The notes beneath the pieces are model-generated. The model worked only from the letters and a program-made list of their open reading frames with translations. It searched no databases and was not told where the DNA came from. The position numbers were made by a program, and so were the translations under genes. A DNA stretch of 64,000 nt from JABJGO01 sp963921245 (GTDB lineage Bacteria; Pseudomonadota; Alphaproteobacteria; Rhodospirillales; Casp-alpha2): contig CAWUEY030000001.1 in assembly GCA_963921245.4 (NCBI GenBank), positions 868,001 through 932,000 of the forward strand. The letters run 5' to 3'. Below, one piece after another: positions 44,484 to 53,153 of this stretch. Within the stretch, counting starts at the first letter, position 1. Every line of letters begins with the position of its first letter.

Positions 44484-45248
44484 ATGATCTTTGCTCAAAT
44501 CTCCGACCCCCATGTTCGAGCGGAGTCGGATCACCCCAATAATGTGAATTTGCGTGCGAGTGTGCAGCGAATCAACGAGACCCGTGAAAAGCCGGAATTT
44601 GTTCTGGCAACAGGCGACCTTGCCAATGACGGTCTGGACGGTGAGTACGAACAGCTAGGCGAAATCTTTGCTGACCTCGACATGCCGCTTTATGTTATTC
44701 CCGGCAATCACGATCAGCGGGAACCCTTGAGAGTGCTCTATGGTCGCAAGGGTTACATGTCTACGAACAACCCACCATACATACAGTACGCGGTGAACCA
44801 CCATGCCGTCCGCATCATTGCCATGGATACCAAGGAAGGTGATGAACAGTTTGGCCGCTTGTGCGAGGAACGTCTGCAATGGTTATCGGTTGTTCTCGCC
44901 GAAGAACGGGATCAGCCAACTGTTGTCATGATGCACCATCCGCCGTTTGATACCGGCATCCGGATCATGGACGCCGATCGCTGTCTGGATGGCGATGAGC
45001 TTGCCGCCGTCATTGCCAAGGCTCATAACGTGGAACGCGTTCTGTGCGGTCACGTTCACCGCGCCGTCTTTACCCGTTTCGCCGGTACCATCGCCAGCAT
45101 CTGTCCGTCGACGGCCTTTCACCTGGAACCCCTATTAAACGTGGACGTGGATGACTATTCCGTCGTTGATGAACAACCAGCGTTCCAGCTTCACAACTGG
45201 TCTGGCGAGACCGGCCTTGTCACCCACACTATTCGTGTGAGTGCCTGA
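44484..45248 (+). CDS. Metallophosphoesterase, CpdA-like cyclic nucleotide phosphodiesterase
   Basis: 254 residues. Metal-binding motifs in order: QISDPHV, VLATGDLANDG, YVIPGNHDQRE, VMMHHPPFDTG and RVLCGHVHRAV, the pattern of the Icc/CpdA class III phosphodiesterases. It could hydrolyse 3',5'-cAMP or another phosphodiester. It precedes the nitrile hydratase-like genes by 18 bases in the same direction. Confidence 0.85.
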   Translation: MIFAQISDPHVRAESDHPNNVNLRASVQRINETREKPEFVLATGDLANDGLDGEYEQLGEIFADLDMPLYVIPGNHDQREPLRVLYGRKGYMSTNNPPYIQYAVNHHAVRIIAMDTKEGDEQFGRLCEERLQWLSVVLAEERDQPTVVMMHHPPFDTGIRIMDADRCLDGDELAAVIAKAHNVERVLCGHVHRAVFTRFAGTIASICPSTAFHLEPLLNVDVDDYSVVDEQPAFQLHNWSGETGLVTHTIRVSA

Positions 45249-45266
45249 GCACAGAAGGGAACCCCC

Positions 45267-45620
45267 GTGCCAACCGATGATCCGCATGCGCCAATAGGCC
45301 CTCACGATCTGGGCGGCTTGCTGTTGGCAGACGGCGAGAAAACCATTGATCGGGAGGAGTATGATTTTGCCCATTGGGAACGGATTGTCGATGGCCTGAT
45401 TTATGTGATGGGGTCCAAGGGCTACCCATCGGATACGGCGGCCTTTCGCCGGGCAATTGAAAGCCTGGAACCGGAAGACTATGCACGGCTGAGTTACTAC
45501 GAACGCTGGGCTCATAGTGCAGCGACATGGTGCAAGGAACTGAACCTGGTGACCCAGGAAAAGCTGGACACAAAAATGGCGGAAATCAAATCCCGGTATG
45601 AAGGCGGAGATGCACAATGA
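45267..45620 (+). CDS. Nitrile hydratase/thiocyanate hydrolase-like subunit (beta N-half)
   Basis: 117 residues from GTG 45267. The helical stretch FAHWERIVDGLIYVMGSKGY, followed by LSYYERWAHSAATWCKELNL, corresponds to the N-terminal half of nitrile hydratase beta, or to the separate beta subunit of thiocyanate hydrolase. It also resembles the small nitrile hydratase activators. Its stop overlaps the next start (ATGA). First of three adjacent genes that together cover a nitrile hydratase. Confidence 0.78.
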   Translation: MPTDDPHAPIGPHDLGGLLLADGEKTIDREEYDFAHWERIVDGLIYVMGSKGYPSDTAAFRRAIESLEPEDYARLSYYERWAHSAATWCKELNLVTQEKLDTKMAEIKSRYEGGDAQ

Positions 45621-45901
45621 GCGCCCGCTTCCAAACCGGTGACCGAGTGACCATTGCGGCCCGCGCCGCCGAACGTCATCACCGTGTACCGGCCTATGTA
45701 AAGGGACACACTGGTGTCATTGAACGTGTGTGCCTGGCCCAGGTCCAACCGGAACGCGCCGCCTATCACGATCCAGGAGAACCTCGGCAAACCGTGTACA
45801 GGGTGCGCGTTGATCAAAGAGACCTGTGGTCGGATTATGCCGGTGCTCTGGGCGACGTTCTGGAAATTGAGATTTTTGAACACTGGCTGGAGACCGCCTG
45901 A
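45617..45901 (+). CDS. Nitrile hydratase/thiocyanate hydrolase-like subunit (beta C-half)
   Basis: 94 residues. SH3-like barrel of the nitrile hydratase beta C-terminus: FQTGDRVTIAARAAERHHRV, PAYVKGHTGVIERV, then YRVRVDQRDLWSDYAG and DVLEIEIFEHWLE. In thiocyanate hydrolase this half is the separate alpha subunit. Coupled to both neighbours: four-base overlap upstream and TGATATG downstream. Confidence 0.82.
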   Translation: MSARFQTGDRVTIAARAAERHHRVPAYVKGHTGVIERVCLAQVQPERAAYHDPGEPRQTVYRVRVDQRDLWSDYAGALGDVLEIEIFEHWLETA

Positions 45902-45902
45902 T

Positions 45903-46538
45903 ATGCCGCCCGCCGATCACAGTCACCCGCATTCGTTCCAGGATGATCACCCGGAACCGGAAACATATCATCAGCTTCTGGGCCTCGCCCTGCACGAAGT
46001 CCTTGTTGATAAGGGAATCTACACCATCGACGAACTGCGTTCCAAAGTTGCGGGGATTGAGGGCATCACCCCGGAAACCCATGGTGCGCAGGTGGTTGCC
46101 CGGGCCTGGGTCGATTCGGAATTTAAAGAAGCCCTTCTGAATGACGGATATGCCGCTATCAAGAGCATGAACCTTAATCCGGGGTATGCGGAAATCACCA
46201 TCCTCGAAAACACACCGGACGTTCACAACGTGGTCGTTTGTACCTTATGCAGTTGCTATCCGCGCTCCCTATTGGGGCGCCCGCCTGCGTGGTACAAATC
46301 CAAATCCTACCGAGCCCGCGTGGTTCGCGATCCACGCTCGGTGCTGACGGAATTCGGCACGTCCATTCCCGATGATCAGGACGTTCGGGTTCATGATTCG
46401 ACGGCTGAACTGCGCTACCTTGTCCTGCCCATGCGACCGGAGGGCACCGACGAATGGAAACAGAGCGATCTTGCACGACTGGTCACCAGAGACAGCATGA
46501 TCGGCGTTGCCCGCGCAACCGCACCGGATGCCCTGTAA
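45903..46538 (+). CDS. Cobalt-type nitrile hydratase alpha / thiocyanate hydrolase gamma-like catalytic subunit
   Basis: 211 residues from ATG 45903. The metal claw is VCTLCSC with Cys113, Cys116, Ser117 and Cys118; Thr at 114 is the mark of cobalt rather than iron enzymes. After the claw comes YPRSLLGRPPAWYKSKSYRA, where most nitrile hydratases have Trp in place of the first Arg. The C-terminus LPMRPEGTDEWKQSDLARLV and VTRDSMIGVARA is typical. Substrate may be a nitrile or thiocyanate. No separate cobalt chaperone is seen beyond the small first gene. Confidence 0.82.
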   Translation: MPPADHSHPHSFQDDHPEPETYHQLLGLALHEVLVDKGIYTIDELRSKVAGIEGITPETHGAQVVARAWVDSEFKEALLNDGYAAIKSMNLNPGYAEITILENTPDVHNVVVCTLCSCYPRSLLGRPPAWYKSKSYRARVVRDPRSVLTEFGTSIPDDQDVRVHDSTAELRYLVLPMRPEGTDEWKQSDLARLVTRDSMIGVARATAPDAL

Positions 46539-46540
46539 CC

Positions 46541-47146
46541 ATGATCAAGTCTATCCTGTTTGATATGGACGACGTGATCTGTGCGTATGATTTCGATAAA
46601 CGGATGACATTGCTTGCGCAATCGCTCGGCGTCGATGCCGGGAAAATTCGTTCGGAGATATTTGAGTCCGGCCTTGAAGCCAGAGCGGACAGCGGGGTCT
46701 ACACGGCGAGCCAGTACCTGGAAGAGATTTCATCCCGATTGGGTGTTGCGGTGGATCGGGACACCTGGGTTGCCATCCGCGCCGCAACAACCCGCCCGAC
46801 GCCAGCGATGCTGGATCTCGCCCGCACGTTGGGGGAACGTTATGATCTGGCATTGCTGACCGACAATGGATGGTTAATGGCGGAAACCCTTCCGCACATG
46901 TTACCGCGTGTGGTTGATGTGTTTGGTAGCAACGTCTTTGTTTCCGCCCAGGTCGGGGCCAGCAAATTGAGCCCACGCGCCTTTACGACGTTGCTGGAAA
47001 TGCTCGGCTGGGTTCCGGAAGAAACCCTCTATATCGACGATTTCAAGGCTTATATCAAAAGTGCTCATTCCGTCGGCCTTCAAACCCATCAATTCGACGG
47101 GATCGAGGGGCTGGAGCAGAAACTCCGCGAGCTGAATATGCTGTGA
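46541..47146 (+). CDS. HAD-superfamily hydrolase
   Basis: 201 residues from ATG 46541. Motif I is ILFDMDDVI (nucleophile Asp at about 8), motif II LALLTDNGW, motif III around GASKLSPRAF, and motif IV LYIDDFKAYIKSA. Resembles HAD subfamily IA phosphatases. It starts two bases after the hydratase operon and is probably cotranscribed; its substrate is not evident. Confidence 0.85.
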   Translation: MIKSILFDMDDVICAYDFDKRMTLLAQSLGVDAGKIRSEIFESGLEARADSGVYTASQYLEEISSRLGVAVDRDTWVAIRAATTRPTPAMLDLARTLGERYDLALLTDNGWLMAETLPHMLPRVVDVFGSNVFVSAQVGASKLSPRAFTTLLEMLGWVPEETLYIDDFKAYIKSAHSVGLQTHQFDGIEGLEQKLRELNML

Positions 47147-47394
47147 AACACGGGCGGGTTTGTGCGATGGCCGGTGATGCTCAAGCCCGCTACCCGGGAT
47201 TGGGTTGTGAAACCGGTGTGGAGTGTACTGCCTTGATCGCCTATCTGTTCATCGGCGAGCGGAATACCCATGAGATATCGCCTGTGGAGATTGGCGAGAC
47301 GGAAGTCTTGTTCACTATGCTTGATGGCGAAGAAATCTCCCGGGCGGCGCATTTTGACTCCTCATCGGAGGGACCCACGCATTTTCACATATGA
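47143..47394 (+). CDS. Doubtful small ORF after the HAD gene
   Basis: 83 residues from GTG 47143, overlapping the HAD stop by four bases. The middle IAYLFIGERNTHEISPVEIG looks protein-like but no family is recognised, and the overlap could be chance. Low confidence. Confidence 0.25.
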   Translation: MKHGRVCAMAGDAQARYPGLGCETGVECTALIAYLFIGERNTHEISPVEIGETEVLFTMLDGEEISRAAHFDSSSEGPTHFHI

Positions 47395-47512
47395 ATGCGT
47401 GCGAATTCGACCATTTATGGCTAATTTTTTATCACCTTTCACACCTGTTTCCAGAAATTGGCACCCGTCATGACTTGGTTGCGGACTTTATGAGTCTACG
47501 GCCTAAATCGTT

Positions 47513-48424
47513 TTAGATACCGGGATCACCAAGACCGTTCTGGCGGCAACAGGCAACGACCGTATTGCGCAGCAGACATGCGATGGTCATGGGGCCGACG
47601 CCGCCGGGAACGGGTGTAATAGCCCCGGCAACAGCCGCGGCACTGGCGTAATCCACATCACCAACCAGCCTGGTTTTGACGGAGCCGTCTTCGCTGGCAA
47701 CTTTCTCCGGTGCCTCGACCCGATTGATACCCACATCGATCACCGTGGCACCGGGTTTGATCCAGTCACCCTTGACCATTTCGGCTCGACCCACAGCGGC
47801 GACAACGATGTCGGCCGCGCGGCACTTGCTCGGCAGGTCATCGGTTCGCGAGTGCGCAATGGTCACCGTGCAACTTTCCGCCAGCAACAAAGCCGCCATG
47901 GGCTTGCCGACGATATTGGAACGGCCAATGATGATGGCGTTCTTGCCTGACAGGCTGCCCAGGTGATCTTTCAATAACAAGGAGCAGCCGAACGGCGTGC
48001 ACGGCACCAGGGATTCTCCGCCGGTCCACAGGCGCCCCACATTGGTGGTGTGGAAGCCATCCACATCCTTGTCCGGATCGATCCGCGCCAGAACTTTCTG
48101 TTCGTCAATCTGATCCGGCAGGGGAAGCTGCACCAGGATACCGTTGACGCTTTTGTCACCATTCAACTGGTCAATCAGGCCCAGAAGGGTCTGCTCATCG
48201 GTGTCGCCCGGCAGACGATGTTCAAAACTCTCCATGCCCGCTTCGACGGTTTGCTTAGCTTTCGAGCCCACGTAGACCTTACTGGCAGGGTCCTCGCCCA
48301 CCAGCACAACCGCCAGCCCCGGAGTCACGCCGCTTTCGGCTGTGATGCGGGAAACTTCTGCGGCTGCTTTTTGACGCAGTTTGGCGGAAAACGTCCTTCC
48401 ATCAATAACAACAGCTTCGGACAT
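47513..48424 (-). CDS. folD: Methylene-THF dehydrogenase / methenyl-THF cyclohydrolase
   Basis: 303 residues. Bifunctional one-carbon enzyme: 5,10-methylene-THF to 10-formyl-THF. Family regions are VVLVGEDPASKVYVGSKAK, GILVQLPLPDQIDEQ, AIIIGRSNIVGKPMAALL and TPVPGGVGPMTIACLL. Start ATG 48424 has GGGAGGGGAAA upstream. It can take up methylene-THF produced by sarcosine oxidase, though it is an ordinary housekeeping gene. Confidence 0.96.
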   Translation of the reverse strand: MSEAVVIDGRTFSAKLRQKAAAEVSRITAESGVTPGLAVVLVGEDPASKVYVGSKAKQTVEAGMESFEHRLPGDTDEQTLLGLIDQLNGDKSVNGILVQLPLPDQIDEQKVLARIDPDKDVDGFHTTNVGRLWTGGESLVPCTPFGCSLLLKDHLGSLSGKNAIIIGRSNIVGKPMAALLLAESCTVTIAHSRTDDLPSKCRAADIVVAAVGRAEMVKGDWIKPGATVIDVGINRVEAPEKVASEDGSVKTRLVGDVDYASAAAVAGAITPVPGGVGPMTIACLLRNTVVACCRQNGLGDPGI

Positions 48425-48594
48425 ATTGGATTTCCCCTCCCTATCTCAGTCCTTGTTCCCTGTCCAAGTCCCTGTCCTTCGGGGTTTTACAGGCCAACAG
48501 GACAGCGCATTCGCCTACCAAATGCCTTCGCGGGAGCGTCTTTAGACGTTTCATTCACGACATGCAACCGGCGTTCGGGTGCACACGCAGGTGA

Positions 48595-48894
48595 TCAGAC
48601 CATGCCGACATAAACATTGAGGATAATCTTTTTCAGGAACACCAGGCCCAGGATCAGGACCAGCGGCGAGAGGTCGATACCGTTAAGATTGGGCATGAAC
48701 CGCCGGATGGGTCCCAGTGCCGGCTCCGTCAGTCGATGGGTCATGTCGCCGACCATGTAAACAAACCGGTTGGAGGTATTAATCACATTGAACGCAACCA
48801 GCCAGGACAGGATGACCCCGATGATAATGATCCACACATAGATGTCAATCACTGTCAATATGAGCCAAAGGACCGGTTCACCAACGATATTCAT
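48595..48894 (-). CDS. yggT: YggT family membrane protein
   Basis: 99 residues with two hydrophobic segments (LILTVIDIYVWIIIIGVILS and LSPLVLILGLVFLKKIIL) and the signature ALGPIRRFMPNLNGIDLSPL. Conserved inner-membrane protein linked to osmotic or potassium stress and cell-division contexts. Upstream of folD on the same strand; the DUF167 gene that often lies between them is not found. Confidence 0.88.
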   Translation of the reverse strand: MNIVGEPVLWLILTVIDIYVWIIIIGVILSWLVAFNVINTSNRFVYMVGDMTHRLTEPALGPIRRFMPNLNGIDLSPLVLILGLVFLKKIILNVYVGMV

Positions 48895-49042
48895 GCGAGT
48901 CTCCCAACCCGTTCAGGACGTTACTGGATTCAAACGTATACCCCAGCATATAGGCACGCAAGAACGACCGTTCAACGGCGGTGTCGTTGAAACCATGCTT
49001 GACTCGCACGGGCGCTCTTTTCACTCTTACGGTTTGAATTGT

Positions 49043-49118
<76 letters not shown>

Positions 49119-49745
49119 ATTTTTCTCGAGGCACAGCAAGGCTCTCAGCCCATCCCCGCCTCCCGGTAGAAACAGCCGATCAGCACATGCATTCTCAAAC
49201 AATCCGTAGTGAAGACCATCACACCGTTGTTCCCCGTGGTGCGGAACAAGGTGAGATCAATGGCTCTTCAGCTTATGACGGAGGTCTGTGGGCCATCGGC
49301 GGACAACACGTAAGGGTGTGGTAAGAATCCGGTATCCTCGACTGGAACAGATCGTATATCGAAGCCCTTGGCGTCGAGTTCAAAGGCGATATTTTCGCGC
49401 AGACGGAGAAAGAAGTAGACCGGCGCCGAAGCGGTTCACGCCACATAGTCTGGCTGCCGCCGGCGCCGTCGTTAAAGCAGGCGGGCCAGACACAAAAGGC
49501 CCCATCAGACAATCCTGCCTAAACACACTGAGCCGGCTCTTGCGCATAACCCCCATAATAATGCCAAATCAGCGTTATCCGGGTTAGCCCATTTTCTTCT
49601 TCCTCCTACCCCCACGGCATTATCCCATCACAGATATTCAGGCCCGCGCATGGCGCGGGTAGACTTGGTATCAATCTGAGACAAGCGCATGTTTGTGTGC
49701 GCCATTCATTCATCCGCGCCGCGGCGCACAACGGGAGGCAACACC
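49119..49745. other. Degenerate stretch downstream of the tRNA
   Basis: About 630 bases with no intact gene. One frame near 49338 gives DWNRSYIEALGVEFKGDIFA before losing continuity, which looks like a relic of a coding gene, but I cannot name it. No integrase and no second copy of the tRNA 3' end were found. The last part holds the ribosome-binding site of the aminotransferase (GGGAGG before ATG 49746). Confidence 0.4.
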
Positions 49746-51149
49746 ATGAACATGCTCCGCAATCTTGGCACTGAACAGCTCCAGGAAAAAGATAATCGTT
49801 TCATTCACCCCTGGCAGGAAATCAAAGGGATCGGCACCACCAAACGGACTATCATCAAAAAAGCCGACGGTATCTACATGACCGATACGGAAGGCAACAA
49901 ACTGATCGACGGTCCCGCCGGTATGTGGTGTGTGAACGTGGGCTACGGTCGCGAGGAAATTGCCGATGTCATCCGCGAACAGGCACTGGAAATGCCCTTT
50001 TGTTCGCCGTGGTCGGAAGGCAGCGAACCGGCCGCTATCTTGGCAGATAAAATCGCCTCCCTTTCCTCGGGTGATCTGAACAACGTCTTCCTGACCAATT
50101 CAGGCTCCACCGCTGTTGATTCCGCCCTGCGGTTTGTTATGTTCTACAACAATGTTCTCGGACGGCCTGGGAAAAAACACATCATCAGCCGTCATAAGGC
50201 CTATCACGGTTCCACCTATCTGTCGTCGTCGGCTGCTGGCAAGGAACGCGACAAGAGCTTTATGGACACCAACACGGAACAGTTCACGCACATTTCCGAT
50301 CCCAATCCGTTTGTGCGTCCGGCTGGCATGAGTGTTGAGGACTGGCTAGAACACCTGGTCAAGGAATTCGAGGATACCATCCTTTCCATCGGTGCGGACA
50401 AGGTCGCCGCGTTTATCGGTGAGCCGTTGTTGGCTTCCGGCGGTGTCTCCGTCCCGCCCAGGGGTTATCACAAACGCTTCCTGGAAGTTTGCCGCAAACA
50501 TGACGTGCTTTATATTTCCGATGAGGTCGTAACCGCCTGGGGTCGTCTGGGTCACTGGTTTGCCTCGGAAGATGTTTATGGTATTCAGCCGGACATCATT
50601 ACCACGGCGAAAGGCCTGACGTCCGGTTATCAGCCGCTCGGTGCGACGCTGATTTCCGATCGCCTGATCCAGCAGATTTCCGGTCCCGATATGCCGGACT
50701 CCTATTTCTCCAACGGCTACACCTACTCCGGTCACCCGGTAGCCTGTGCTGCCGCCCTGAAAAATATCGAGATCATTGAACGCGAAGGCATTTTGGAACA
50801 TGTGCGAGAAGTCACCCCCTATTTCCAGGAACGCCTGCGGGCGCTCAGTGACATCCCCATCGTCGCCGACGTCCGGGGCGCAGGCCTGCTGGGTTGTGTG
50901 GAATGCGATATCAGCACCGACAAGAGCAATGAAGACGCGACCCTTGCCGCCGATCATGAAATCGGCAAACGCATTGACGCCCATTGTCACAAGATGGGAT
51001 TGATGCTGCGGCCCATGATCAACATGTGTGTGTTCTCGCCGCCGTGCATCATAACCCGTGACCAAATCGGCGAGATGTTCGACATCATGCGGAAAGGCAT
51101 TGAAGCCACCATGGAAGATGTTCGCAACGAAGGTCTGTGGAAAGGCTGA
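49746..51149 (+). CDS. Class III (omega) aminotransferase
   Basis: 467 residues from ATG 49746, preceded by GGGAGGCAAC; an upstream extension to 49689 is unlikely. PLP Lys is Lys289 in ITTAKGLTSGYQPLGA. Other family stretches are GPAGMWCVNVGYGREEIADV, NSGSTAVDSALRF, HKAYHGSTY and SDEVVTAWGRLGHW. Similar to polyamine, taurine or beta-alanine:pyruvate transaminases. The acceptor or donor cannot be fixed from sequence. Confidence 0.9.
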   Translation: MNMLRNLGTEQLQEKDNRFIHPWQEIKGIGTTKRTIIKKADGIYMTDTEGNKLIDGPAGMWCVNVGYGREEIADVIREQALEMPFCSPWSEGSEPAAILADKIASLSSGDLNNVFLTNSGSTAVDSALRFVMFYNNVLGRPGKKHIISRHKAYHGSTYLSSSAAGKERDKSFMDTNTEQFTHISDPNPFVRPAGMSVEDWLEHLVKEFEDTILSIGADKVAAFIGEPLLASGGVSVPPRGYHKRFLEVCRKHDVLYISDEVVTAWGRLGHWFASEDVYGIQPDIITTAKGLTSGYQPLGATLISDRLIQQISGPDMPDSYFSNGYTYSGHPVACAAALKNIEIIEREGILEHVREVTPYFQERLRALSDIPIVADVRGAGLLGCVECDISTDKSNEDATLAADHEIGKRIDAHCHKMGLMLRPMINMCVFSPPCIITRDQIGEMFDIMRKGIEATMEDVRNEGLWKG

Positions 51150-51259
51150 TACCTGTCCCGTAAGGCCGCCTTCCGATGAACATAAGTGAATAGACCAGCC
51201 CACCCCGGGACTAAACACCTAAAAAGACTGCTGCTATTGCTATTTTCCGGAGATCGCCT

Positions 51260-51661
51260 ATGTCTGTTAAAACCGTTGATATCAATGATGTTTTGTCTTC
51301 TCTCAAACCGTTGAATCGTCGCACACCGGACACGCCACCGGACGAAGAAGCTGCTGCGTTTGCGACACTTTTCGATTTCAACAGTGGCGCAATCTTCACG
51401 GGTAGCTTTTCCGGCGACAGCCCCTGGGAACGGCACCGCAATGGTGATGAAATCGTTCAAGTGATGGCGGGGGAGACGGAACTTGTCATCATGATGGATG
51501 AGGGGCCTGAAACCCTGGTGCTAAAAGAAGGGTGTATGACCGTGGTTCCGCAAGGCCGATGGCACCGGTTTCATGCACCGAAGGGCGTATCCCTTCTTAC
51601 CGCAACCCCGCAGCCGACGGATCACACATCCGTGGAAGACCCTCGAACACTGAAATCATAG
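51260..51661 (+). CDS. Cupin-domain protein
   Basis: 133 residues; single cupin barrel with motif 1 around WERHRNGDEIVQVMAGETEL and motif 2 VVPQGRWHRFHAP. Typical small cupin of unknown substrate. Convergent with the DUF815 gene. Confidence 0.82.
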   Translation: MSVKTVDINDVLSSLKPLNRRTPDTPPDEEAAAFATLFDFNSGAIFTGSFSGDSPWERHRNGDEIVQVMAGETELVIMMDEGPETLVLKEGCMTVVPQGRWHRFHAPKGVSLLTATPQPTDHTSVEDPRTLKS

Positions 51662-51671
51662 CAAATTCCTT

Positions 51672-52535
51672 CTAATCCAGTGTTGCAGATTTGCCCAAAC
51701 GTCCAGCCAGGTCCTGAATGAACTGCCAGGCCACGCGTCCTGAACGGGATCCGCGGGTCATCGTCCACTCCTTGGCTTCCACCAGTAACTGATCACGCTT
51801 CACATCCAGGCTGAGGCGTTCGGCATAGGCTTCGACGATAGCAAAATAGGTATCCTGATTGCATACATGGAAACCCAACCACAGTCCAAACCGGTCGGAG
51901 AGCGAAACCTTCTCTTCAACGGCTTCCGACGGGTTGATGGCACGTGAGCGTTCGTTCTCAATCATATCCCTCGGCATGAGATGCCGACGGTTAGACGTCG
52001 CATAAAAAACAACATTCTCCGGGCGGCCCTCAATTCCACCTTCCAGAACAGCTTTCAGCGACTTGTAGGACGTATCGTCACCACCGAAGGAAAGGTCGTC
52101 GCAAAACACGAGACACCGTCGCCCTGAATCGCGAAGAATGGTCAGCAACAGGGGCAGAGAAGGCAGGTCTTCCCGATGAATCTCAACCAGCATTAGTGAG
52201 CCGGGCTTATCCACATTGACGGTTCCGTGTACAGCTTTCACCAATGAGCTTTTGCCGGTACCCCGTGCGCCCCACAACAGTGCATTGTTCGCGGGCAGTC
52301 CTTTTGCGAACCTACGCGTGTTTTCCAGGAGGATATCGCTTTGTTGGTCGATTCCCTTGAGTAATGACAATGAGACCCGATTGATTCGTTCGATGGGTTC
52401 CAGCCACGATTGTTCGGCATGCCATACAAAAGCATCACAGATGCTCAGGTCATTTTCCACCTGTTCCGATGGCACCAAACGTTCCAGCGCATCCGCGATA
52501 CGAACCAGTGTCTTATGCATGTCTATATCGGCCAT
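51672..52535 (-). CDS. DUF815 family ATP-binding protein
   Basis: 287 residues. AAA-type ATPase with Walker A LLWGARGTGKSSLVKAVH, Walker B LVFCDDLSFGGDD and the sensor stretch VVFYATSNRRHLMPRDMIEN, all hallmarks of DUF815. Function unknown; such proteins resemble loader or remodelling ATPases. Common upstream of yajC-secDF in alphaproteobacteria. Confidence 0.9.
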   Translation of the reverse strand: MADIDMHKTLVRIADALERLVPSEQVENDLSICDAFVWHAEQSWLEPIERINRVSLSLLKGIDQQSDILLENTRRFAKGLPANNALLWGARGTGKSSLVKAVHGTVNVDKPGSLMLVEIHREDLPSLPLLLTILRDSGRRCLVFCDDLSFGGDDTSYKSLKAVLEGGIEGRPENVVFYATSNRRHLMPRDMIENERSRAINPSEAVEEKVSLSDRFGLWLGFHVCNQDTYFAIVEAYAERLSLDVKRDQLLVEAKEWTMTRGSRSGRVAWQFIQDLAGRLGKSATLD

Positions 52536-52698
52536 GACCGGACCCTAACACAGGGAATCAGGGGGTTAAAGTCGGGCAGGCGTGATGCAAGTTACCGTTG
52601 CAAGTTGCGGCTTACCGGGTATAGTCCGCGCTGACTTTTTTCATGGTAAGTCCAAACATTTGCCCCTTGCATGTTTTTTGAGATTTGAGGAGACGTCC

Positions 52699-53133
52699 AT
52701 GTTCATAAGCCCGGCCTATGCCCAATCAGCAGGCACCTCACCCGGAGGCGGTCTTGAGGCCTTGCTGCCGCTGGTTTTGATTTTTGTGGTGTTTTATTTC
52801 CTGTTGATCCGTCCGCAGCAGAAAAAAATGAAACAGCACAAAGCAACTCTGGCGGCCATCCGCAGAGGTGATACGGTTGTGACAGGTGGCGGTATTATCG
52901 GTAAGGTCTCCAGGGTTACGGACGACGGTCCCGAAGTTCAGGTTGAAATCGCTCCTGATGTTAAGGTGAAGGTTCAGCGTGAGTTGATCAGCGCCGTTAT
53001 CAGCAAATCCGAAGCTATCGCCGCCAAAAAAGAAGCCAAAGAGGCAGAAAAAGTTGCCGAGACAGCGAATGAAGACGGCGGCGTGGGCGAAAAGCAAACC
53101 AGTATTCTCGGCAAAATGTTCGGCAGGAAGTAA
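52699..53133 (+). CDS. yajC: Preprotein translocase subunit YajC
   Basis: 144 residues from ATG 52699 (MFISPAYAQSAG), after GAGGAGA. One transmembrane helix (LLPLVLIFVVFYFLLIRPQQ) then the YajC core with RRGDTVVTGGGIIGKVSRV. Partner of SecDF; a Lys/Glu-rich tail follows. Twenty bases before secD. Confidence 0.95.
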   Translation: MFISPAYAQSAGTSPGGGLEALLPLVLIFVVFYFLLIRPQQKKMKQHKATLAAIRRGDTVVTGGGIIGKVSRVTDDGPEVQVEIAPDVKVKVQRELISAVISKSEAIAAKKEAKEAEKVAETANEDGGVGEKQTSILGKMFGRK

Positions 53134-53153
53134 CCAGTACCGGTTTACAGAAG

